Both the position numbers and the translations under genes were made by a program. The notes under the pieces were generated by a model. That model was not told the DNA's origin. It did no database searches and saw only the letters and a program-made list of their open reading frames with translations. 64,000 nucleotides of DNA from Pegoplata infirma. Its lineage: Eukaryota; Arthropoda; Insecta; Diptera; Anthomyiidae. Positions 34,101 through 44,039 of this stretch are shown in pieces. The DNA is taken from NCBI GenBank assembly GCA_963921195.1, contig OY992540.1, forward strand, positions 16,003,136 to 16,067,135, written 5' to 3'. How positions within the stretch are numbered: position 1 is the first letter of the stretch; each line of letters begins with the position of its first letter.

Positions 34101-37100
34101 AAGGGGTCCTCCCAACCAGAAAACATCGCTGAAAATTTTGACATTTTGGAGTGTATAAAATATTTGCCACAACAGAGTTTATCGCTCTCACTTGTTACCA
34201 GTGATGCCAACTTTTTACAGTCAAAACGCGCAATGGCTAAAACAATGGCTAAAAAAGCGCTAAAAATCGCTAAATTTGAATAAAGTAAAAAGCGCTAAAA
34301 AAATATTTTTAATTTAACGGTTTTAATTCAAATTTTTATAAAATCATTAGGCCTATTAATAGAATAAGTCAAAAAAATTGCTAAAATTAATTTTTGGACA
34401 AAATGTTTTGTTTTTTATATAAAACCCACATTTTTTTTAATTTTCAACAAAGTTTTACACTTTCCATGGTTGTATTACAACGACTATGTGAAAAATATGG
34501 ATATTAGCCTGCTATTAGGACGTTTCTGTTGTAAAATGTACATTTTTTCTCAAAGTGATTACTTTTAGAAAGAAAGCGCTAAAGGCGCTAAATGAAAAAG
34601 TGAAAACGCGCCAGTTTAGCGCCTTTTTAAAAACGCGCTAGATTTGAGAAATGCGCTTTTTGGGTGGTCAAATAGCGCTAAGTCTAGCGCGAAAGGCGCT
34701 GAGTTGGCATCGCTGCTTGTTACAAATTAAATTGATTTCTTTCAAATTTCCTTGGCTTTTCTCTTAATACGAGTACGTCTCCTTTCACCTAAAGGTTTGT
34801 AAAATATTTCTTTATACTTACACCAAAGTATTTCTTAATATATTGCACTTTAGTAAAGGCCACTTCACCCTTGCCCTTATCCAAACAACGAATAGCACCA
34901 TCATAGCCCGAGAATTTGTCAGGATAATTACATTGTTCAGGTTTTTCACAGAGAGCACACAAGTTAGAGTATTTTTTCTCTAAAAAAAAAGTAAAAAACC
35001 AAATAAAAATTATATCTCTTCTTTTAAAAGAGTACCTTAAACAACTTACTCAACAAACGATCAGTTTCGGGATATGGTGAGTAAGTTCCCACCAAACATG
35101 ATTGAGTGAAAAATTCAGACAATGCCTTTAATTCACGTTCAGTAGCAATAATTTCAGGATCCAAGGAAACTTTCAAAACATGAGCATTCTTCAATTTAGT
35201 AATGGGAATTTTGTAGCCAACATTACGGCCAAAGCCAGTGTGACAGGACTTGGCACCTCTCAACTCTTTCAAACTATGAATGTTGGAATTCTTTTTGACT
35301 AAAATGATGCCCTCATAACGGAAATCAGCTGGAAGTGGGAAAGTTAAGAGAACAAATTATTTTAAATTAAAAAAAAACGATTTCTAATGAAATCACATGT
35401 AGATTTCTCAGAGCACACGTTTCGAGATTTAGGAAAAATCTCTGGACTCTGAAGGTCTTAGGGTCTGAGAATTTTTTATAGGAAAAATGTATCAGAATCA
35501 GAGAATTTTTCAATAGAAAAATATTTTAGAATTTGAGAATTTTTCTGTTGGAAAAATGTCACAGAATCTAATAATTTTTCTGTAGGAAAGTCTTAGAATC
35601 TGAGAATTTTTCTATAGGAAAAATGTCTCACAATCAGAATCTGAGATGTGTTCTATAAGAAAAATGACTCAGAATATGAGAATTGTTCCATAGGAAAAAT
35701 GTCTCACAATCAGATTCTGAGATTGTGAGACATTTTTCAGGTTCTGAGACATTTTTCTTATAGAAAAATTCTCAGATTCTGAGACATTTTTCTTATAGAA
35801 AAATTCTCAGATTCTGAGACATTTTTCTTATAGAAAAATTCTCAGATTCTGAGACATTTTTCTTATAGAAAAATTCTCAGATTCTGAGACATTTTTCTTA
35901 TAGAAAAATTCTCAGATTCTGAGACATTTTTCTTATAGAAAAATTCTCAGATTCTGAGACATTTTTCTTATAGAAAAATTCTCAGATTCTGAGACATTTT
36001 TCTTATAGAAAAATTCTCAGATTCTGAGACATTTTTCTTATAGAAAAATTCTCAGATTCTGAGACATTTTTTTTATAGAAAAATTCTCAGATTCTGAGAC
36101 ATTTTTTTTTTATAGAAAAATTCTCAGATTCTGAGACATTTTTCTTATAAAAAAATTCTCAGATTCTGAGATATTTTCTTATAGAAAAAGTCTCAGATTC
36201 TGAGACATTTTTCTTATAGAAAAAGTCTCAGATTCTGAGACATTTTTCTTATCGAAAAAGTCTCAGATTCTGAGACATTTTTCTTATAGAAAAAGTCTCA
36301 GATTCTGAGACATTTTTCTTATAGAAAAAGTCTCAGATTCTGAGACATTTTTCTTATAGAAAAAGTCTCAGATTCTGAGACATTTTTCTTATTGAAAAAG
36401 TCTCAGATTCTGAGACATTTTTCTTATAGAAAAAGTCTCAGATTCTGAGACATTTTTCTTATAGAAAAAGTCTCAGATTCTGAGACATTTTTCTTATAGA
36501 ACAAGTCTCAGATTCTGAGACATTTTTCTTATAGAAAAAGTCTCAGATTCTGAGACATTTTTCTTATAGAAAAAGTCTCAGATTCTGAGACATTTTTCTT
36601 ATAGAAAAAGTCTCAGATTCTGAGACATTTTTCTTATAGAAAAAGTCTCAGATTCTGAGACATTTTTCTTATAGAAAAAGTCTCAGATTCTGAGACATTT
36701 TTCTTAAAGAAAAAGTCTCAGATTCTGAGACATTTTTCTTAAAGAAAAAGTCTCAGATTCTGAGACATTTTTCTTAAAGAAAAAGTCTCAGATTCTGAGA
36801 CATTTTTCTTATAGAAAAAGTCTCAGATTCTGAGCCATTTTTCTTATAGAAAAAGTCTCAGATTCTGAGACATTTTTCTTATAGAAAAAGTCTCAGATTC
36901 TGAGACATTTTTCTTATAGAAAAAGTCTCAGATTCTGAGACATTTTTCTTATAGAAAAAGTCTCAGATTCTGAGACATTTTTCCTATAGAAAAAGTCTCA
37001 GATTCTGAGACATTTTTCTTATAGAAAAAGTCTCAGATTCTGAGACATTTTTCTTATAAAAAAATTCTCATATTCTGAGACATTTTTCTTATAGAAAAAT

Positions 37101-39306
37101 TTTTAAATTCTGAGACAATTTTCTTAAAGAAAAATTCTCATATTCTGAGACATTTTTCGTATCCAAAATTTTCAGATTCTTTTTTCGTATCCAAAAACCT
37201 CAGATTCTGAGACATATTTTCTATAGAAAAATTCTCAGATTCTGAAACATTTTTTCTATAGAAAAATTCTCAGATTCTGAGACATTTTTTCTATAGAAAA
37301 ATTCTCAGATTCTACGACATTTTTCCTATAAAAATTCACAGACTCCGAGATATTTATACCCTACACCACTATGTGGTACAGGGTATATTGAGTTTGTGCT
37401 GATGTTTGTAACTACCCGAAATATTGGTCCTAGACATGCCTTCAAGTATACCGAGAATTACTTTTTGAGTCGATTTAGCGATGTCCGTCCGTCCGTCTGT
37501 ACATTTATCGGTTTAAGCACGATACAGGTCGCAATTTTCAATCAATTGACTTGAAATTTTAAACTTGAGCATCTTTTGGACGAAGCCTATTGAAATTGGA
37601 GAGCATCGGTCCATGTTAAAACCTAGCCTCCATTCAAACGCCCCCTTTGGATTCGGCTAAATGACTCTAATGACCGTATTATAATAGATATCGCTTTGAA
37701 ATTTAGCAGGTCACAAATTTTGTAAGCATGAATCATCATTCCAAATTTCAAAGGAATCGGATTAGTCCTTCTGGCAGTCCCCATACAAGCCACCCTCCCG
37801 ATATTCAGATAATTCCCTCAAAATTCATAAAAATGAAAATATATGATAAAAATTTTATTTTTAGGTTTTAAACGTGTACTTTAGTTACATAATTAAATCG
37901 GAATATAATTGGACCATTTATGGACTAATTCTCCCTCATAAAATTTTCGACCGATATTCAGTTAAATCGGTATATTGACAAAAAAATAAACCAATTCCAC
38001 TAATATTTGATCTGTTTGTGTTTTCTACACTAAATAAAGATCTAACAAAAGACAGATCCAATCGGTCCATGTTTGGACTTGGGACCCATTTTCCGGAAAA
38101 CACTGTTGTAGGGTATCATATGGTCCGGCTTGACCGACTATAACTTTCTTACTTGTTTTTCTATATGCATGAATCATCATTCCAAATTTCAAAGGAATCG
38201 GATCAGTTCATCTGGTAGTCCCCATACAAGCCACCCTCCCGATATTCACATAATTCCCTCAAAATTCATAAAAATGAAAATATATTATAAATATTTTATT
38301 TTTAGGTGTTAAACGTGTACTTTAGTAACCTAATAAAATCGGAATATAATTGGACCATTTTTGGACTTAGTCCCCCATATAAAAATTTCGACCGATATTC
38401 AGTTAAATCGGTCTATTGGCAAAAAATTAACCAATTACACTAAAATTTGATCTGTGTGTGTTTTATACATTAAATAAAGATCTAACAAAAGACAGATATA
38501 CTCGGTCCATGTTTGGACTTGGGACCCATTTTCCGGAAAACACTTGTGTAGGGTATCATATGGTCGATCTTGACCGACTTTAACTTTCTTACTTGTTTTT
38601 CTATTTAAAAAAATGTTTTTAGAATCTGAAAATTTTGATATATTTTCTTAAAATTGGAGAATTTTTTTGTAGAAAATATGTCGCAGAATCTGAAAATTGT
38701 TTAATTGGAGAGTTTTATAATACGAAAAATTTTTCAGAATCTGAGAATTTGTCAGAATCTGTCCTTGGATTTTTACTCCATAAAATATACTTCGTAAATA
38801 CAGTTTTTTAACTAACTTACCATCTTTATCGTCCTTGGTTCTAATTTCAGAAATAACTTTATAATCTGTATTTTTTGTATGATAAGCCACATACATATCT
38901 TCAGGTTCGGATGCTAAAACATCAGCTTTACGTTGATTTATCATATCCAAACAATCAATACGATCGCGACCGGCTACACACTCCATATGAATGCCAGCTT
39001 CCGAAGGATCCTTAAGCAAAGTTAAACAATCTTGATAGTATTTTTGAGGAACACACATGCGATCTAGATGTTAAAATGGAAATTACAAATATTAATTTTT
39101 AACCGATCACTTTTAAGGAAGCAACTATAATATTTTTTTTTTTAAATACACTGAGAAAAATTATTCTCTCAAAAATGTAAAAAATCCGATTGTAATCTTC
39201 TGAATTCATCTTAAATCCAAATATTCTTACAGATTTGTTCTTCAGCTTGTGCCACAGCTAAGACTCCTAGCACTGCGGCTAGTTTTAGCAAATTATTTAT
39301 AGCCAT
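30678..39306 (-). CDS. Tsf1: Transferrin 1, complete
   Basis: Secreted iron-binding haemolymph protein that moves iron between tissues and withholds it from microbes (family knowledge). Seven exons, 5' to 3': 39306-39231, 39063-38821, 35328-35050, 34979-34822, 32330-31969, 31900-31616 and 31164-30678, all GT-AG and in frame, 629 residues. Residues 1-21 (MAINNLLKLAAVLGVLAVAQA) are a signal peptide. The N-lobe has the anion motif CHTGFGR (Thr137, Arg141) and likely iron ligands Tyr111 and Tyr225 (YDGAIRCL). The vertebrate Asp position is Glu78 and the His position is Thr291. As in other insect Tsf1, the C-lobe starting near residue 345 is shortened and has no obvious iron site. Length is close to the Drosophila protein (about 640). 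Introns are 63 bp to 3.5 kb and hold satellite array D and several transposons. Confidence 0.97.
31165..31615. other. Tsf1 intron 6, AT-rich
   Basis: 451-bp intron of TTAATTAAT-type sequence. No element recognised. Confidence 0.6.
31616..31900 (-). CDS. Tsf1: Tsf1 exon 6
   Basis: Residues 373-467: MCAQTDEEMQKCDTMRRAAY, then AVKDGKADMVVMRANNYKEA and LKPIVYEGYG, the degenerate C-lobe counterpart of the N-lobe ADVLASEPEDMY segment. Confidence 0.96.
31969..32330 (-). CDS. Tsf1: Tsf1 exon 5
   Basis: Residues 253-372: MTPGVTAEGDPSEFEYLCED, ACSWAQRPWTGYISNVDAVA and YLEKAGYKDVIERDGSAIRK. It starts at an ATG that is internal, not an initiator: CAG precedes it and the frame joins YFG of exon 4. Confidence 0.96.
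32606..33905 (+). mobile_element. mini-me-like repeat, long form, interrupted
   Basis: Runs from TATACCCTACACCATACTG to GACCGACTATAATTTTCTTA with CTTG at the end. It includes a GTCCGTMTGTCCG microsatellite near 33233-33270. Excluding the hAT-like insertion it is about 810 bp, the same as the copy at 37355. It lies in Tsf1 intron 4. Confidence 0.82.
32635..33115. mobile_element. hAT-like MITE of CGTGAGCGTGCGTGA repeats, target duplication GTACAGGG
   Basis: Termini TAGAGATGCGCGCGTGA and ACTCACGCGCCCATCTCTA, flanked by GTACAGGG at 32627-32634 and 33116-33123. The interior is largely permutations of CGTGAGCGTGCGTGA and TTCACGCGTGAATCACGCG, far richer in CpG than its surroundings. Another copy begins at 63941. 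Confidence 0.9.
34199..34715. mobile_element. hAT-like MITE rich in GCGCTAAA, target duplication CTTGTTAC
   Basis: Ends CAGTGATGCCAAC and GTTGGCATCGCTG, flanked by CTTGTTAC at 34191-34198 and 34716-34723. Inner sequence carries many GCGCTAAA and AAAGCGC motifs in both orientations. It sits in Tsf1 intron 4. Confidence 0.9.
34822..34979 (-). CDS. Tsf1: Tsf1 exon 4
   Basis: Residues 200-252, KKYSNLCALCEKPEQCNYPD and FSGYDGAIRCLDKGKGEVAF. Tyr225 here aligns with the second iron-binding tyrosine of transferrins. Ends on a codon boundary after TYFG-type sequence KKYFG. Confidence 0.96.
35050..35328 (-). CDS. Tsf1: Tsf1 exon 3
   Basis: Residues 107-199, ADFRYEGIILVKKNSNIHSL, then the carbonate-binding CHTGFGRNVGYKIPIT and LVGTYSPYPETDRLL. 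Confidence 0.96.
35400..37340. repeat. 35-bp satellite, array D (Tsf1 intron 2)
   Basis: Minus-orientation decayed monomers from 35400 to about 35712 meet plus-orientation monomers at a palindromic centre (GTCTCACAATC, AGATTCT, GAGATTGTGAGAC). Within the plus part, 35750-36170 uses a variant with AAAAATTCTC at the monomer junction, then 36176-37060 uses the AAAAAGTCTC form of arrays A and C. Both variants have period 35. Confidence 0.95.
37355..38155 (+). mobile_element. mini-me-like repeat, complete long form
   Basis: 801 bp from TATACCCTACACCACTATG to CGACTATAACTTTCTTACTT plus G. It contains GTCCGTCCGTCTG near 37482-37500. It interrupts the decayed edge of satellite array D in Tsf1 intron 2. 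Confidence 0.85.
38166..38595 (+). repeat. Tandem second copy of the mini-me-like 3' half
   Basis: Repeats the last about 425 bp of the preceding element, beginning ATGCATGAATCATCATTCC and ending with the same CTTTCTTACTTG terminus. Decayed minus-orientation satellite monomers follow to about 38765. Confidence 0.85.
38821..39063 (-). CDS. Tsf1: Tsf1 exon 2
   Basis: Residues 26-106, YRMCVPQKYYQDCLTLLKDP, AGRDRIDCLDMINQRKADVL and EPEDMYVAYHTKN. Ends with the first base of a split Ala codon. The frame-open continuation into the intron (KLVKKLYL and onward) is read-through, not protein. Confidence 0.96.
39231..39306 (-). CDS. Tsf1: Tsf1 exon 1 with signal peptide
   Basis: Start ATG in context AAAATATGGC. 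Encodes the signal peptide, cleaved probably after AVAQA, then EEQI. Only 76 bp, ending with the first base of the Tyr codon. It is the first ATG downstream of the TATA box, which supports the start. Confidence 0.94.
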
Positions 39307-39400
39307 ATTTTGTAGTTCTTTCTATTAAGCTGTTCAAAAAACTTCCTCTCAACCTGAGATCACTTGTTAAACTGCTAATCATTTAAATGCAGCTGGTTCA

Positions 39401-39408
39401 TTTATATA
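39401..39408 (-). promoter_or_regulatory. TATA box of Tsf1
   Basis: TATATAAA on the minus strand, 95 bp upstream of the start codon. Transcription would begin around 39373-39378, where GCAGTT resembles an arthropod initiator. A CAGCTG E-box-like site lies at 39390-39395. The fold-back insertion begins 22 bp upstream of the TATA box. Confidence 0.75.
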
Positions 39409-39430
39409 CCCCCAATCATATGGTCAAGTC

Positions 39431-39914
39431 CAAGAACAATATATATAAGAGGATATTCAATGTTCTAACGCCAAAATAAGTTTGGCGTCTTGGCGTCTTG
39501 GCGTTTCTTACATTGGCCAAAATGAAAGGGTGTCAGGTGTTTTTTGCGTTTTGGCGTCTCGGCATCACTTACTTAGGCACAAAATAAACTGATGTCTCTG
39601 TTTGGCGTCATGGCATTTTTGGAGATTAGGGGAGATTGAGGGAAGATTTAGGGGAGATTTATTGTTCTTGGGTGATAGTGGTGATCAAGAACAATAAATC
39701 TCCCCTAAATCTCCCCTAATCACCAAAAATGCCATGACGCCAAACAGAGACATCAGTTTATTTTGTGCCTAAGTAAGTGATGCCGAGACGCCAAAACGCA
39801 AAAAACACCTGACACCCTTTCATTTTGGCCTATGTAAGAAACGCCAAGACGCCAAGACGCCAAACTTATTTTGGCGTTAGAACATTGAATATCCTCTTAT
39901 ATATATTGTTCTTG
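39431..39914. mobile_element. Fold-back element in the Tsf1 promoter, target duplication GTCAAGTC
   Basis: 484 bp with arms of 240 bp (39431-39670) and 229 bp (39686-39914) that are near-perfect inverted copies around a 15-bp spacer. Termini are CAAGAACAAT and ATTGTTCTTG. Each arm also carries this 10-mer at its inner end, so each arm looks like a complete small element. The element is flanked by GTCAAGTC at 39423-39430 and 39915-39922. Arms are rich in TTGGCGTC motifs. Confidence 0.93.
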
Positions 39915-39922
39915 GTCAAGTC

Positions 39923-40690
39923 TGTTTTGCAATTTTTTGTTTTTGATATTTTCACTTTATTACTAAGTATGAATTTATTCCTACAATCTGTTTATTATTT
40001 TTTGTTATAATTTGTCTTGTGTATGAAGCTCTGTATAGCAGTTTTAATGGGGATTCACCTATTATAATCAATTTTATGTTTATTTATTTTTTCTTGTGAA
40101 AAATACATTTTTTTATATCAACAGTGTTGATGCCAACACCTTCATTCTTAACCACGCTAAGTCGACTTTACAAAATTGCACAAAAACTTCGATTCTAAAC
40201 ACTGCGTAGAGTTTTTTGGTATCCATATAAAACCTAGTTTATTGACAAAGGTTTAGTCTAACTAAAAAATCTCGTTAGTATTCCTGCAAATCAACCAGGA
40301 GTTTAGCAGCAGAGTTTTAGTGCGATTATGCTAAGTCGACTTAGCTGTTTTAGAATGTAGTTGCCAGTGTTGTCTTGGTATAATTTATTTTCTTATTGCT
40401 TTTATTAGCTTAAATGTATCAACGGAGTGCAAAGTGTTTAATGCATGTGCCCAGTCAATGTTTGTTTTATGCCATTTTTTTAATCCACGACATACTGCGG
40501 TCCACCAGGCGACTTTTGGAGATTTTTGTACACTTCTGTTATAAAATGCAAATATTTTAATAAAATTAGGAGACTAACATGTTTAATTTTCCTTATCAAT
40601 GCATGTTTTATGTTTTTAATGTCCAGGATTTTTATTAGATTTTTAGACATCTTTCCTACTGAAAAACTAAAAATACAAAATATTTTTCAT
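39923..40690. other. Upstream of Tsf1, mostly unique
   Basis: No gene seen. GCTAAGTCGACTT occurs at 40156 and, as a full palindrome, near 40329, suggesting a decayed element. Displaced Tsf1 regulatory sites could lie here, but none is recognisable. Confidence 0.45.
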
Positions 40691-41128
40691 AAGTTCTAGA
40701 ACATTTGCTTTTGGACTTTTTCTTAACGAAAAATATTTCAGAATCTGAGACGTTTTCTATACGAAAAATTTCTCTGAATGTGAGACTTTTTCTATACGAA
40801 AAATGTCTTAGAATCTGAGACTTTTTCCATTCGAAAAATGTTTTAGAATCTGAGTCTTTTTTTTCTCAGATTCTGAGAAATGTTTCAAAATCTGAGATGT
40901 TTTCTGTACGAAAAATCTCTAAGAATCTGAAAATTTTTCTAAACAAAAAATGTTTCAGAATCTGAGACTTTTTCTAAACGAAAAAAAGTTTTCAGAATCT
41001 AATACTATTTCTTTAGGAAAATTGTCTCAGAATTTGAACCTTTATCTTTAGGAAAAAAAAGTCCCGGAATCTGATACTTTTACTGTATGGAAAAGTTCTC
41101 AGAATCTGATCTTTTTCTATAGGAAGTA

Positions 41129-41864
41129 GGGTTGCCAGATACTAAAAGTCAAATAACTGGAAAATGGAAAATTTTCAACTGGATTTTGAAAAAATAACTG
41201 GACCCATAAATATTTTTTTTTAATAATTTAAAAAAATAAACCGATTTTTATATGTGGGATACATATTTTTATTTTGGAGCACTTTTCAAATATAACTTCA
41301 ATTCCCAATACTTTTTCGAGCATCTCGAAATGTTGTTGTTTAGCTCATCGACATTTTCTTTTCAAATAACTTCACAAAAGATAAGTCCGAAGTGGTCAAA
41401 TCTGTAAATATAGGTGGCCAGTTAAAATTCCTTGGACGTTCGATGGAAAATGGCGACAATAATTCTCCCTCACTTGCAGATTTGACCCCTCCAGACTTAT
41501 TTTTTGGGGTTATTTGAAAAACAAGACAATCCTCAGATCATCGACGAGATTAAGAAAAACATTCATGACGAAATCAACGCCAGACTGCCCGAGATATCCA
41601 AAAAAGTAATGAAAAAACGAGTGAAAATGCAGCAAAGAGAAAGAACATTTTTGGCCTTTGCCAAACGAGGCATTTATGTTTTATTCTTGATTTATATTTT
41701 ATTCAAAAAGTAGCCCAAAAAGCTGTAAAATATATTTAATAAAAAAATAATTGTTCAAATTAAAGAAATTATTTTTTAACCGGAAAAATTATATTTTAAC
41801 TGGAAACTGGACCAGACCCGAAATAACTGGAAAATCCAGGCCATTCCAGGCCGTCTGGCAACCC
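41129..41864 (+). mobile_element. Mariner-like element remnant at a TA site
   Basis: Ends GGGTTGCCAGA and TCTGGCAACCC, flanked by TA (41127-41128 and 41865-41866). Subterminal AACTGG and CCAGTT motifs repeat at both ends. 736 bp, an internally deleted derivative that keeps the end of the transposase gene. Confidence 0.85.
41470..41715 (+). pseudogene. Transposase C-terminal fragment (Tc1/mariner-like)
   Basis: Reads LADLTPPDLFF, then after a frameshift GLFEKQDNPQIIDEIKKNIH and DEINARLPEISKKVMKKR. This resembles the SPDLTPxDFFLWGYLK and TIxELKxxIxxEI region of mariner-type transposases. The catalytic core upstream is absent and the frame is broken, so it is inactive. Confidence 0.75.
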
Positions 41865-43140
41865 TAATTGGAAGACTGTCTCAAAATCTGAGACTTTTTC
41901 TGTAGGAAAAAGGTCTCAGAAACTGAAAACTTTTGCTATAGAAAAAAGGTCTGAGAATCTAAGACTTTTTTAAATGTTTTTGGAAAAAAATCTCAGACGC
42001 TGCAGCGCGCTGAGACATTTTTTCCAATAAAAAGTCTCAAATTCTAAGACATTTGTTCTGTACAAAAAGTCTGAGATTCTAAGACTTTTTTCCTATAGAA
42101 AAAGTCTCAGATTTTGAAATGTTTTCCCTATAGAAAAAGTCTCATATTCAAAGATATTTTTCCTATAGAAAAAGTCTCATATTCTAAGACCTTTTTCCTA
42201 TAGAAAGTCTTAGATTTTGAGACTTTTTTCCTTTAGAAAAAGTATCAGATTCTGAGGCATTTTTCCTACCGAAAAAGACTCAGATTCTAAGAAATTTTTC
42301 GTATAGAAAAAGTCTCGTATTCTGATACCTTTTTAATATAGAAAAAGTCTCAGATTCTGAGACTTTTTTCCTATAGAAAAAGTCTAAGATTCTGCAACAT
42401 TTTTCTAATCGAAAAAATCTTAAGAGACTTTTTCTTATAGAAAATTCTCAGATTTTTTTCCATAGAAAAAGTCTCAGATTCTGAGTCTAAGATTCTGCGA
42501 CATTTTTCCTATAGAAAAAGTCCAAAGATTCTGAGACATTTTTCTTATAGAAAAAGTGTCAGAGTCTGAGACATTTTTCGTATAAAAAAGTCTTAGATTT
42601 TGAGACATTTTTCGTATAGCAAAAGTCTCAGATATTGAGGCATTTTTTGTATAGGAGAGTCTCAGATTCTAAAACCTTTTTTCCTATAGAAAAAGTCTCA
42701 GATTCTGAGACATTTTGCGTAAAGAAAAAGTCTGAGATTTTGAGACATTTTTCGTATAAAAAATCCTTAAATTCTGAGACATTTTTCGTATAGGAAAAGC
42801 TTCAGATTTTAAGACATTTTTCGTATAGAAAAAGTCTCAGATTCTGAGAAATTTTTCGTATAGAAAAAGTCTTAGATTCTGGGACGTTTTCATATGGAAA
42901 AAGTCTCTGATTCAAAAACACTTTTAGCACAAAAACAGTCTGAGAATCTGAGAATTTTTTTCCAATAGAAAAAATTTTAGATTCTAAGAATTTTTTTTCT
43001 ATAAAAAAGTCTCAAATTCTGAGATTTTTTCCTATAGAAAAACTCTCAAATACAAAGACGATAGAAAAGAAAAATTACCTCGAGCTAGAAAAACCCACTC
43101 AAAATATTTTTTATAGTTTCTACGCTTTTTACCTTCCAGC

Positions 43141-43975
43141 TAGGGTTTCTAAATTCCCGGACTTTTTCAATTCCCGGGAAATCGTTTTAAAAAAATCGAA
43201 TTCCCGGGAATTCCCGGGAATTTTTTAATTAAAACAAATTTTATACTTTGTCATATAAAAATTTTGTAGAAATATTGGACCTTATTACGGTTGTAGTATT
43301 TGCATTGACATATTTTGAAATTTTACAACAAATGTGTTTGTAACAACTTTTTGGATTTTTTTTTTCTAATTTTGACTACGGCTTTAACCGTAAGAAACAG
43401 TAGAAATTCATTTTGAAGATATATTTAATTAAACTTTCGAATATTTAAAATATCTCCGTTAAAGGCATCTGTGCCAAAATGAGAACACCAATATAATGTG
43501 GATATCAGACTTTTTACTTCATATATGAAATTTTAAGCTGAAAAGCTGAAATAAATTCTTTAAAATATAGAATTGTTGATCTGAATATGAAATATTAAAT
43601 TTCGAAAAGCAGAAATCATTGCAATCTTAAATTAAGAAAACTTTTGCCAATTTGCAACCAATCTTCGAAGTCAAATTCAGTTTCATTCCGTATTTTGCCA
43701 CACAATCAATTAAAGAAAAATAATTATAAGGCCTAACTAATATGCAAGCTAAAGCATATCCTTACCAGTTTTTCTTTAAAAATTAAAAATTTTTCAAAAT
43801 TAAATGTTATTTTTAATAAATCATTTAAAATTGTGTTAAAAATGTGTTAATTAAATATATTTTTCATAAAAAATTAGAGACGAATTCCCGGAAATTCCCG
43901 AAGGAAAAATCCCGGGATTTTAAGAAAAATATTTCCCGGGAATTCCCGGGAAATTTTTCCCGAATAGAAACCCTA
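43141..43975. mobile_element. hAT-like MITE with CCCGGGAATT runs, target duplication CTTCCAGC
   Basis: Ends TAGGGTTTCTA and TAGAAACCCTA, followed inward by repeated TTCCCGGGAATTCCCGGG. Flanks CTTCCAGC at 43133-43140 and 43976-43983. The 835-bp interior is AT-rich with no transposase. Confidence 0.92.
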
Positions 43976-44039
43976 CTTCCAGCCCAAAATTCTTGTGTAT
44001 CCCAAAAAAAATAAAATTTAAGGTAATGGCAAAAAACCG

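Larger units (their letters stand above)
40691..43060. repeat. 35-bp satellite, array E, diverged and inverted
   Basis: Strongly diverged monomers. The left part (to about 41970, interrupted by a mariner-like element) is in minus orientation (TCTGAGACTTTTTCTATACG). The right part from about 42000 is in plus orientation. The centre near 41990-42015 is CTCAG, ACGCTGCAGCGCG, CTGAG, a palindrome. The divergence indicates an old array no longer being homogenised. Confidence 0.9.

Noticed and set aside
40134..40375. MITE with CAGTGTTG ends upstream of Tsf1
   Set aside because: The two ends are partly direct rather than inverted, and I could find no flanking duplication.
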